Of a stretch of DNA of 52,609 nucleotides, positions 8,596 to 17,524 are shown piece by piece. The notes under the pieces were generated by a model. It was not told the origin of the DNA, made no database searches, and worked only from the letters and a program-made list of their open reading frames with translations. Source of the DNA: Candidatus Melainabacteria bacterium (GTDB lineage Bacteria; Cyanobacteriota; Vampirovibrionia; LMEP-6097); contig JABHOV010000052.1 in assembly GCA_018695135.1 (NCBI GenBank), positions 1 to 52,609 of the forward strand, written 5' to 3'. A program made the position numbers and the translations under genes. The number at the start of each line of letters is the position of its first letter. The first letter of the stretch is position 1.

Positions 8596-11500
8596 ATGCA
8601 ATTCATCGTCCCCATCTCTTTTATATGTTTTTTTCTTAGTGGAGCAGTAGCACTAGTCTATGAATTAACTTGGCTTAGATTGTTAAGACAAATATTTGGT
8701 ACCGACAGCCTGGCTCTTAGTACCATGCTTACAGTTTTCATTGGTGGCATTGCCGTTGGTACTTGGCTTTCTGGAGTCATCATCAATAAATATTTTAGAC
8801 AACATGATTATCAAAGCGAAGAAAAAAACCACATCGTAAGGATGGCGCATAGTTACATCCTTATATATGCTTATGCTTTCATTGAGCTATTACTAGGTGT
8901 CTATGCACTGATGGTGCCATTTTTACTTGGCAGTAATTTCCTTGGCAAGATATGGCTACCATTTGCACAAATCGCAGTTGATAACTTAATGGTCGGCTCT
9001 TTAGTCAAGTTTGTACTTTCAGCAATCCTCTTGATCATTCCAACTCTATTAATTGGGCTTAGTTTTCCATTACTTACAGAACTAATAAATATAGACAAGG
9101 CAGAACACAGGGATTCGCAGTTTGCTGCAAGTAATTTATATGCAGTCAACACTTTTGGTGCCATTATTGGTGCAGCAATTTGCGGATTTTATTTACTACC
9201 TGTATTTGGCTTAGATTTCAGTACCAAGATCGCCGTTCTTGGCAATCTCGCAATTGCAATACTCTGTTATTTTTGTGTATTTTCCAACCGAACAAACTTC
9301 ACAAACGCAAGCCTAATCGGTGTTTGTGACTTTGTCTGCAAATTAGCTAAAGACAATCACGATCCAGACGAGAAGCATGAACATAGTAAAGAATACAAAA
9401 GAGTTAACTACTTACTGCTTTTGATTGCATTTACAATTGGCTTTATCAACCTTGGACTCGAAGTCATTTGGACCAAAGTTTTGACTTTGATTATCGGCTC
9501 ATCTACTTATTCACTAACTATAATCCTAATAGCAGTGCTTGGCGGCATCAGCCTTGGCGCATTCATGCTCAATTACCTAATTAAAATCATCGACAAGTTC
9601 AATCTAAGCTACAAAAGCTTTCTTAATTACTCACTCTTGAGCTTCGCTTGTTTAATAACAATCTCATCATCATTTTTCAATAAAGCGCCTTGGTATTTTT
9701 TAAACCTCAACCAAACAATAGAAAACATCTTAGGTTACTCACCATGGCTACTCTCAAACATAATCAAGTTCATGAGCATTGCTGCAATCATAATTCCAGT
9801 CACTGCCTTTGAAGGCTTGATATTTGCCTTTGTACTTTATCTAGTTTCTGGCAAAACCAACATGATAGAGAACCGCAAGCTAGAACCCGTTGGCACAAGG
9901 GTTTCCAAGGCATCATACATCAATACCTTTGGTGCTATTACCGGCTCATTCCTGACTGGCTTTGTACTCATTCCCCTGTTTAGCAAATTTGGCAGCGGCA
10001 CTTATGGCTGCTTGATCACATTAATCTGCATTGCATTTGCTCTTGCTCTTTTTACCAATTTATATGATTCCAAGTTTAATCCACTGGCTATCGCAACGAT
10101 AATCGCTTGCTTGCTGAGTATTAACTTTCTGCCGAAACTAGACGCCAATGAAATCTCTAGTGGAATTGCTGTCTACAAAGGCATGAAATATAAATCAATC
10201 ACCAAGAAGGATTACAAGCGCGCCATCTCAGAGCAGATATTAATGCACGAGGAAGGCATCAATAGTATCGTCACAGTAGTAGAAAACAAAGCAGCTAATG
10301 CAATCTTCTTAAAGACAAACGGCAAAATAGAAGCAGGAATGCCAATCAATCCTGAAGATCCATCCAAAGCCGACATGACGACTCAAGTGCTGCTTGGTCA
10401 ATTGCCAATCTTCGTCAAACCCAATATAGAAAAAGCTTTGCTCATAGGCATGGGCTCAGGCATTAGCCACAAGTCCCTACTCAAAATCGGTGCCAAAGCT
10501 CAGCTCAAACAAGTAGAGGTTTGTGAAATTGAAGAACTAGTTTACAAAGCAGCAGGTAAATATTTCAATGCAGTAATGACAAAGGACTATGGTCCAATTA
10601 AGCTTAATCATCATATGGCCGACGCCCGAAATTTCTTGATAGCCAATAAAACGAAACAAGGAGCAGGTACACTTTATGACCTAATAATCTCCCAACCTTC
10701 TGATCCATGGATTTCAGCAAATCTATTTACTGAAGAATTTTGGCAACTAGCATCTTCTAACCTCAATGAAGATGGGATCTTTGAACAATGGATTCAACTA
10801 TATTCAATTGACCCCAAACATCTAGAAATCGCCTTACGTACTTTTAGTCAGGTCTTCCCAAATAGCATGGCATTCAAGCCTGGAGACGCCGCTGAGCTGC
10901 TACTAATTGGCTCAAAGCAAGAGCTGGAGCTTGATAGCAAGAAGATCAATGAGCTCATGAAATACAAAGAAGTCAAACAAGAACTTTCTTATATTGGCAT
11001 TAATGATGATGCTGATTTACTATCCAACCTAGTCTTAAGCCCAGCAGCAATCAATAAATTATTAAACCGCAAAGCCGGTAACCAAGCACATCACAACATC
11101 AAGATCTTAAAATACATCACCAAGATTGATGCTGGTACTCATGAATACAAACCTAAGCTAGCTAATCAACACAATGAAGAAGAGAATGATAAAAAACCTA
11201 GCAAACAAAAATTAAATACCGATGACAATATGTTGCTTGAATTTCACACTCCAAAGCAGCTTAGTCAGTTTTATCAAACCATCAAGACCAATCTTAGTTA
11301 TATAGAAAAACATAGTAACCCTGCAGATATTATTGAGTACCTTGCCTTACAAAAAGACAGTAGTCTCCTTACTAGAATCGCCATGGCACACAGTCAAAGC
11401 AGTTCAAAACCACACCCCAAGCTAGCTCTCGGGATCGCTGAGCAAATGCATGAGATCAATAAGACACCAGCCAGCTATCTAGCGCTCTACCACATCCACA

Positions 11501-12348
11501 AAAACAATATGAACGACGAAGAAGCTGACTCATTAATTTATCAAGCCGAATCACGCTTTGCTGACATGGTGATGAGTGGCAAAAAATCACAAGTGATAAT
11601 CTTTGAAGGCTTAATGGGAGAGACCAAATTAGATAGTTATCAACTTGCAAGCCTGGCACAAATCTATATGCATGATCAATCTTGGGACAAAGCTCAGGCA
11701 TTAATTGATAGAGCAATAGAAATCGATCCAGCTAACAATCAACTCAAAATTGTCAAAGCTCAAATCACTTTCCAAAAAGTAAAACAATTTCAGTATCCAG
11801 ACAATAGGCTCAAAACTAGAGACCTGGCACTAAGCCTTGATTTATATGAAGACGCTCTCAATGCTGATGAATTCAGTATCGACGCCTATCGCGGGCTAGC
11901 GAGATTCCATCTCTTTAAAGCCGCTCAGAGCAAGGGTGCTGAAGCTGAAAGACTAAAACGAATCGCCATCAAAAAATGCACCAACGCACTTGAGCTCAAC
12001 CCCAAATCTTGGTCTTTACAACTTGAACTAGCCAAGATTTATTTATCCAGTTTGCCTGATTCACAATTAGAACTAATGAAAAACCCAGGTGACAAATTAG
12101 AAAGCGCTATCAAATTCTTAAGCAATAGTTTAGTGCTCAAGCCTGACTCCATCGAAGCTAATTACGAGATGTCTCAATTACAATATCTCATCGGTAATAT
12201 TGACTTAGCCTACAAACACTCAATGCTACTAGAAGAACTCTGCGCAGAAGGTTCTAGCTGCGTTGATATACTCGGCACCCAAAGACTCGACAAAGCTAAG
12301 AGCCTCAATGAAAAGCTCGATAAAATCGCTAACGGGAATTTAAGCTAA
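8596..12348 (+). CDS. Multi-pass membrane protein fused to spermidine-synthase-like domain and C-terminal TPR region
   Basis: Many hydrophobic helices, ALLIGMGSGISHKSLL SAM-like motif, DLIISQPSDPWISANLFTEEFW, TPR-like C-terminus. The ORF-track GTG start at 8548 lies in the palindrome; ATG 8596 is more plausible. Confidence 0.8.
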   Translation: MQFIVPISFICFFLSGAVALVYELTWLRLLRQIFGTDSLALSTMLTVFIGGIAVGTWLSGVIINKYFRQHDYQSEEKNHIVRMAHSYILIYAYAFIELLLGVYALMVPFLLGSNFLGKIWLPFAQIAVDNLMVGSLVKFVLSAILLIIPTLLIGLSFPLLTELINIDKAEHRDSQFAASNLYAVNTFGAIIGAAICGFYLLPVFGLDFSTKIAVLGNLAIAILCYFCVFSNRTNFTNASLIGVCDFVCKLAKDNHDPDEKHEHSKEYKRVNYLLLLIAFTIGFINLGLEVIWTKVLTLIIGSSTYSLTIILIAVLGGISLGAFMLNYLIKIIDKFNLSYKSFLNYSLLSFACLITISSSFFNKAPWYFLNLNQTIENILGYSPWLLSNIIKFMSIAAIIIPVTAFEGLIFAFVLYLVSGKTNMIENRKLEPVGTRVSKASYINTFGAITGSFLTGFVLIPLFSKFGSGTYGCLITLICIAFALALFTNLYDSKFNPLAIATIIACLLSINFLPKLDANEISSGIAVYKGMKYKSITKKDYKRAISEQILMHEEGINSIVTVVENKAANAIFLKTNGKIEAGMPINPEDPSKADMTTQVLLGQLPIFVKPNIEKALLIGMGSGISHKSLLKIGAKAQLKQVEVCEIEELVYKAAGKYFNAVMTKDYGPIKLNHHMADARNFLIANKTKQGAGTLYDLIISQPSDPWISANLFTEEFWQLASSNLNEDGIFEQWIQLYSIDPKHLEIALRTFSQVFPNSMAFKPGDAAELLLIGSKQELELDSKKINELMKYKEVKQELSYIGINDDADLLSNLVLSPAAINKLLNRKAGNQAHHNIKILKYITKIDAGTHEYKPKLANQHNEEENDKKPSKQKLNTDDNMLLEFHTPKQLSQFYQTIKTNLSYIEKHSNPADIIEYLALQKDSSLLTRIAMAHSQSSSKPHPKLALGIAEQMHEINKTPASYLALYHIHKNNMNDEEADSLIYQAESRFADMVMSGKKSQVIIFEGLMGETKLDSYQLASLAQIYMHDQSWDKAQALIDRAIEIDPANNQLKIVKAQITFQKVKQFQYPDNRLKTRDLALSLDLYEDALNADEFSIDAYRGLARFHLFKAAQSKGAEAERLKRIAIKKCTNALELNPKSWSLQLELAKIYLSSLPDSQLELMKNPGDKLESAIKFLSNSLVLKPDSIEANYEMSQLQYLIGNIDLAYKHSMLLEELCAEGSSCVDILGTQRLDKAKSLNEKLDKIANGNLS

Positions 12349-12357
12349 TGCACCAAA

Positions 12358-12418
12358 TTCATCTATTTCTAATAGAATCATACACAAATGTGGTATAATT
12401 CTATTAGAAATAGATGAA
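12358..12418 (+). promoter_or_regulatory. Putative autoregulatory operator/promoter of the TA operon
   Basis: Perfect 21-bp inverted repeat TTCATCTATTTCTAATAGAAT (12358-12378) / ATTCTATTAGAAATAGATGAA (12398-12418) overlapping TATAAT (12394-12399) and the antitoxin ATG (12414). Confidence 0.85.
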
Positions 12419-12734
12419 AAACGACGATAAAATCCAAATTCCATTAAATAGTCAACTCAAGGATGACTTTAAAGATAAATGTGAGAACATTGGATTTTCC
12501 TCTGTGAATGAAGCATTGAGAGTATTGATTCACAATTTTACCTACAACAACAATATCACTCTTCAGTTAATGAATCTAAATACAAAACCTATTCCACAAA
12601 ATCTGGACCATGAACTATTAGACAAAGAGACAGATCGACGCTTAGATGAAGCCTATCAAGCAATCAAGGATGGTGAGTATACAGCAGTAGATAGTTCAAA
12701 AAGTAACTGGCTCAAAAGACACCTTGAAAGCTAA
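12414..12734 (+). CDS. RelB/ribbon-helix-helix-like antitoxin
   Basis: Small protein with IQIPLNSQLKDDFKDKCENIGFSSVNEALRVLIHNF RHH-like N-terminus; overlaps the toxin by 1 nt. Confidence 0.82.
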   Translation: MKNDDKIQIPLNSQLKDDFKDKCENIGFSSVNEALRVLIHNFTYNNNITLQLMNLNTKPIPQNLDHELLDKETDRRLDEAYQAIKDGEYTAVDSSKSNWLKRHLES

Positions 12735-13021
12735 TGTACAAATTAATATTCACCAAACCTTTTGACAGAGACTTACGTAAGTTTTGCAAAAATAGAGAGC
12801 AGCTAATCAATAGAATTGAAAAAGTATTAGACATACTACAGGCTGATCCTTTTCACGAAATTCTCAGAACCCACAAAGTCAATAGTAAAAACCATGGCAC
12901 AGCTTTTAGCTCAAGAATTAATGGTGATCTCAGAATAATATGGAATTTTTCTCAGGACAAGATACAAATATTCTTACTTGATATTGGTGGGCATTCAGGT
13001 AAGGATAAAGTTTATAGTTAA
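12734..13021 (+). CDS. RelE/YafQ-like toxin
   Basis: MYKLIFTKPFDRDLRKF, LRIIWNFSQDKIQIFLLDIGGHSGKDKVYS. Confidence 0.85.
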   Translation: MYKLIFTKPFDRDLRKFCKNREQLINRIEKVLDILQADPFHEILRTHKVNSKNHGTAFSSRINGDLRIIWNFSQDKIQIFLLDIGGHSGKDKVYS

Positions 13022-13102
13022 ACTAGATTAGAGCCTGTTCGAAAGTATCTCAACAAGGTGCAAATTTATTCAGAGATTGTCAAGCTCATTGGTATAGTAA
13101 AC

Positions 13103-13227
13103 AAAAGCTATCTCGAAAGTTCGAGAACGAGGCTTTTTTCGAGTAGCGGAACGGAGTTGGCTGAGCCGCCAATGTAGTGAGCAACACAGGAAAGTAACGA
13201 AGTTATCGGGCTTTCCAGGTAGCTTTT
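13103..13227. repeat. Palindromic element downstream of clpC
   Basis: AAAAGCTATCT (13103-13113) / AGGTAGCTTTT (13217-13227), internal CTCGAA-AG-TTCGAG hairpin, and a 21-nt segment (13154-13174) shared with the acs insertion. Confidence 0.65.
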
Positions 13228-15949
13228 AAGCTGTTTTGTTGCCTGCGGGTTCTTTAGATGCTCCCCCTACGCTCGCACCAGTACTAGACAGCGTCAAGAC
13301 CTTATTCTTAGTCTTAATAGTAGATTTCTTCAAAGCTTCTTGTTCTTCTTCTGTGTATTGTCCAATCACTTCAAATTTAACTTTGGCTTTAATAAGAGCT
13401 TGTCTAATATCAGCTTCTTTTGTATCGTCAGTAGGTTGTTTTTCTTCCTTACTATAATCTTTTTCCTTAGGAAACTCTGCATCAAACACTAATGACGCTT
13501 TTACTTTGTTACCAGCACCAAGTCTCTCATTAATAAGTTCATCAGAGATCTCATCTTCCAAAAGCTTTTGTATAGAGCGTTTCATTGGTCTTGCACCAAA
13601 AGCACGTTTGTAACCTTCTGTAGCGACTTTGTCTTTAACATCATCGGTAAGCTCAATAGTCATTCCGTGTTCTTTTAATCTAAGTTCAAGTTCTTTAATT
13701 AAGATGTTAACGATCAAGCGCATATCATCTCTATTAAGGTGTCTAAAGACAACAACATCATCAAGTCTGTTAATAAACTCAGGCTTGAATGCTCGTTTCA
13801 CTTCTTCCATTACGGCTTCTTTCATACGTTGGTATTCATTTTCTTCTGCCTTCTCTTTATTACCAGAGAAGAATCCAATTCCACCAGTATTAGACATTCT
13901 GTTGGCACCAACATTGGAAGTCATAATAATGATTGTATTTTTGAAACTAACTTTACGTCCTCGACTATCAGTCAAATGACCATCATCAAGCATTTGTAAC
14001 ATGACATTGAATACATCAGGATGACCTTTTTCAATCTCATCAAAAAGTACAACACTATAAGGCTTACGTCTAACAGCTTCAGTCAACTGACCACCATCTC
14101 CGTAACCAACATAGCCAGGAGGTGAACCAATTAATTTACTAACTGTATGTTTCTCCATATACTCTGACATATCAACTCTAATCAAGTTCTCTGCACTACC
14201 AAAGAAGTAGTCAGCAAGTACTTTTGCAAGTTCTGTTTTACCAACACCAGTTGGTCCACAAAAAATAAACGAACCAATTGGACGTTCTGGGTTTTTCAAG
14301 CCTGAACGAGCTCTTCTAATTGCTTTAGAAACAGCAGTAACTGCAGGGTCTTGTCCAATCACTCTGCAATGAATAATATCTTCCATATTCTTGAGCTTTT
14401 CATTCTCGCCTTTTTTCAGGTCACCGATCGGGATACCTGTCCAACATGAAACAATATGAGCAATCTCTTCTTCTTCAACTTTGGGTTTATTTTTCTCCTG
14501 CTCTTTTTTCCATTCTTCTTGGATTTCTCTAATCTTGTCTCTTAAATCATTTTCTTCATCACGCAATTGTGAAGCTTTTTCAAATTCTTGATTACGAATT
14601 GCTTCTTCTTTATTACGAGAGATTTTAGTTAAATCATTTTCTAGTTCTTTACCTTCTGGCGGCAATGAGCTAGCACGAAGCCTAACTCTCGATGAAGCTT
14701 CATCGACTAAATCGATTGCTTTATCAGGAAGGAATCTGTCAAAGATATATCTATCAGATAAAGTAGCAGCAGCTTCAATTGCTTTATCAGTAATGATCAG
14801 CTTGTGGTGATCTTCATATTTTTGTCTAAGTCCTCTAAGAATATCGATTGTTTCTTCCACGGATGGGGAGTTGATTACAACCGGCTGAAATCTACGTTCA
14901 AGTGCAGCATCACGCTCGATATGTTTACGATACTCATCAAGAGTAGTAGTACCAATACATTGCAGCTCACCACGTGCTAGAGCAGGTTTGAGAATATTGG
15001 CAGCATCAATAGCTCCCTCTGCAGCACCTGCACCAATTAAAGTATGCAACTCGTCAATTACTAACATGATATTGCCAGCACTACGAATCTCATCCATGAT
15101 TTTTTTCAGTCTTTCTTCAAACTCACCACGGTATTTAGTACCAGCGACTAATAAACCAAGGTCTAGCATAACTAACTTCTTGCCATCTAATAATTCAGGT
15201 ATATCATCTGAAACTATACGCGAAGCGAGTCCTTCACTAACTGCTGTTTTACCAACACCAGGTTCACCAATTAAAACTGGATTGTTTTTAGTTCTTCTTC
15301 CAAGTATTTGAATAACTCTTTCAATTTCTTCTGCTCTTCCAATAACAGGATCAAGACGTCCTTCTTGAGCAGCGAGCGTAAGGTCAGTACCAAACTCATC
15401 AAGAGTTGGAGTTCTAGTTCTACCACCTTGCTGAGCGCTACCGGCTTTACCAGCACCACTAGAACCTACTCCTAGTAAGGATCCGCCTGTAGCACCACTT
15501 GTGTCAGCGCTAGAAGATTCACCAAGTAATCTAATAATATGTTGTCTAACTTTGGCAAGATCTACTCCCAAGTTATCAAGTACTCTTGCAGCAACTCCTT
15601 CGCCTTCACGAATCAAACCTAATAAAAGATGCTCAGTACCAATATAGTTGTGACCAAATTGTCTCGCTTCATCCCAACTCAATTCAAGAACTCTTTTGGC
15701 TCTTGGTGTGAAGGGGATCTCAACAGCGACAAATCCAGAACCTCGTCCAATAATTTTTTCTACTTCAACTCTAGCGTCTTTGAGATTAACTCCCATTGAC
15801 TTGAGTGTCTTAGCAGCAACTCCAGTGCCTTCACCAATCAATCCCAGTAGTACTTGCTCAGTACCAACAAAATTGTGTCCCAAACGTCTAGCTTCTTCTT
15901 GAGCTAACATTATTACTTTTATGGCTTTCTCTGTAAATCTTTCAAACAT
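13226..15949 (-). CDS. clpC: ATP-dependent Clp protease ATP-binding subunit ClpC
   Basis: [32 protein letters not shown], two AAA modules ([21 protein letters not shown]), UVR-like motif. Confidence 0.96.
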   Translation of the reverse strand: MFERFTEKAIKVIMLAQEEARRLGHNFVGTEQVLLGLIGEGTGVAAKTLKSMGVNLKDARVEVEKIIGRGSGFVAVEIPFTPRAKRVLELSWDEARQFGHNYIGTEHLLLGLIREGEGVAARVLDNLGVDLAKVRQHIIRLLGESSSADTSGATGGSLLGVGSSGAGKAGSAQQGGRTRTPTLDEFGTDLTLAAQEGRLDPVIGRAEEIERVIQILGRRTKNNPVLIGEPGVGKTAVSEGLASRIVSDDIPELLDGKKLVMLDLGLLVAGTKYRGEFEERLKKIMDEIRSAGNIMLVIDELHTLIGAGAAEGAIDAANILKPALARGELQCIGTTTLDEYRKHIERDAALERRFQPVVINSPSVEETIDILRGLRQKYEDHHKLIITDKAIEAAATLSDRYIFDRFLPDKAIDLVDEASSRVRLRASSLPPEGKELENDLTKISRNKEEAIRNQEFEKASQLRDEENDLRDKIREIQEEWKKEQEKNKPKVEEEEIAHIVSCWTGIPIGDLKKGENEKLKNMEDIIHCRVIGQDPAVTAVSKAIRRARSGLKNPERPIGSFIFCGPTGVGKTELAKVLADYFFGSAENLIRVDMSEYMEKHTVSKLIGSPPGYVGYGDGGQLTEAVRRKPYSVVLFDEIEKGHPDVFNVMLQMLDDGHLTDSRGRKVSFKNTIIIMTSNVGANRMSNTGGIGFFSGNKEKAEENEYQRMKEAVMEEVKRAFKPEFINRLDDVVVFRHLNRDDMRLIVNILIKELELRLKEHGMTIELTDDVKDKVATEGYKRAFGARPMKRSIQKLLEDEISDELINERLGAGNKVKASLVFDAEFPKEKDYSKEEKQPTDDTKEADIRQALIKAKVKFEVIGQYTEEEQEALKKSTIKTKNKVLTLSSTGASVGGASKEPAGNKTA

Positions 15950-16159
15950 TGTATTTTAGTTCCTTTCTATATTATTCACTTATTTAGCTCTACTGTATCA
16001 ATTCATTAGGTCGAATTAATAAATATAAAGTACGCTGAAAACCCCTATTGATGAGTAATACACATTAGTGCGCTTTGTGCACTAGCCCATAGCGTCTTCG
16101 ACGCCTGCATTGCATACGCCACTTCGTGAACTTATGCAACGAGTAAAGCGAGCACAAAC

Positions 16160-16191
16160 AAAAAGGATTCAACTTTCATTGAATCCTTTTT
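16160..16191 (-). terminator. Rho-independent terminator between the regulator gene and clpC
   Basis: AAAAAGGATTCAA-CTTTCA-TTGAATCCTTTTT perfect 13-bp stem. Confidence 0.85.
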
Positions 16192-16226
16192 AAGATATTA
16201 GGAAAATTCCACTCAAAATTTCGCTA

Positions 16227-17012
16227 TTATTTAGATACGGCTGTTTTTGAGTTGTTCATTGTAACTCTCATTAATGACTCTAAGTCATGTTTTAGAGCAT
16301 AAAGAACAGCTTGAGTTCTATCATTAACTTTCAGTTTAGTAAATACGTTATTGATATGGGTTTTAACTGTTGATTCAGAGATAAACAATTTTTGTGCAAC
16401 GCTCTTATAGTTAAGACCTTCAGACAAGTACTTAAGTACTTCCGCTTCTCTTTCAGTAAGCAATTCAAGATTACCGAAATTAGCATTAGCATTTGTAAGT
16501 ACTGATTGTTTCTCATTAACCAGATTTCTGATTGACTTGTTTATTGCAAAGTCAAGGAACAATTGAGCTGCTTCAGCAGATTCAATTGCAAAAGATAAGG
16601 TTCTGTCAGCTCTTTCGCTTAGTAGCCAAGCGCAAAGGTTAGCTGCTAGATACAAGTTCAAGATTATATCTTCTGGTATAGATTTTGAGATAAAAATGAC
16701 TTTAGTATTAGGTGAAGCTTCAGCAATTTCGCTAAACATCTCATTCATTGTTTTACGACCAGGCAATTCGCTAGTAACAATAATAATTTGAGGTTTTCTA
16801 GCTTGTACTGCTTGTATTAAAGCTTCTTGATAGTCGACTCTATCAATTCTGTTGTATCCAGCCATATTCAATTCTTTAGTAATTTGAACGGTCGACTGAA
16901 CTGGACTCAAGGCAATAACTGCCTCTCGGGTTTGGTTTTGTTGTGTTGTCATGAGTGGGGCTCCTGTTGGGGTTATGTGGAACTCTGGAAGATTTGTATT
17001 ACCAAAGCTCAC
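16227..17012 (-). CDS. LuxR/NarL-family regulator with degenerate receiver-like N-terminus
   Basis: LTEREAEVLKYLSEGLNYKSVAQKLFISESTVKTHINNVFTKL HTH. Internal Met near 16952 has a better SD (aggag). Confidence 0.85.
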   Translation of the reverse strand: MSFGNTNLPEFHITPTGAPLMTTQQNQTREAVIALSPVQSTVQITKELNMAGYNRIDRVDYQEALIQAVQARKPQIIIVTSELPGRKTMNEMFSEIAEASPNTKVIFISKSIPEDIILNLYLAANLCAWLLSERADRTLSFAIESAEAAQLFLDFAINKSIRNLVNEKQSVLTNANANFGNLELLTEREAEVLKYLSEGLNYKSVAQKLFISESTVKTHINNVFTKLKVNDRTQAVLYALKHDLESLMRVTMNNSKTAVSK

Positions 17013-17215
17013 CCTACTGATATAGGCCCAAAAAGGGAAAGTCCCCTAGGGATAACCCCATAGATAGATGTAAAATTTCTTACTATCGGTATATATCGGC
17101 AAAAGTCAAGTAAACTTGAATTAAAATTTGTTAATATTTCATTTTTTCAAAGAAAATTGGAACAATTTAACTATGGCATAACAAACTTGTAATTTCCACG
17201 ATGAAAATAAAATAT

Positions 17216-17310
17216 AAAGTTTTGCTATGAATTTAACTTACTCGGCTGCAAGCAACCGAGTTTTTCAAGTTAAATTCATCATTTTCTTCGAAAATGACCG
17301 GCAAAACTTT
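17216..17310. repeat. Three-branched palindrome / possible structured RNA upstream of ftsH
   Basis: Outer stem AAAGTTTTGC/GCAAAACTTT; branch 1 ATGAATTTAACTT/AAGTTAAATTCAT capped by ACTCGG/CCGAGT; branch 2 CATTTTC-TTC-GAAAATG. Confidence 0.8.
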
Positions 17311-17524
17311 GATCGTCATTCCGTTCAATCCTTCGTGAGCAAGCTCTCAAGTTTTCACTCCATTCGGAATAAATTAAAGCCATAGAGCAGGACTAAAGAT
17401 ATATCCGAGCCAAACGATGTAGTATCGACGATCTGCATTAAGCAGGGGAGCTTTTTTGTATTACGGATAGAGGATTCAGTACTGAAAATCTCATTGAAGC
17501 ATATAAGTGATAGAATCACATAAA

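Noticed and set aside
12734-13230. Possible insertion-sequence remnant downstream of the TA pair
   Set aside because: Only short palindromes and the clpC-flank repeat are visible; no transposase-like translation in any frame.
13629-13979. Plus-strand ORFs of 116 aa and 86 aa (13739..13999) within clpC
   Set aside because: Antisense shadow ORFs of the well-supported clpC coding frame.
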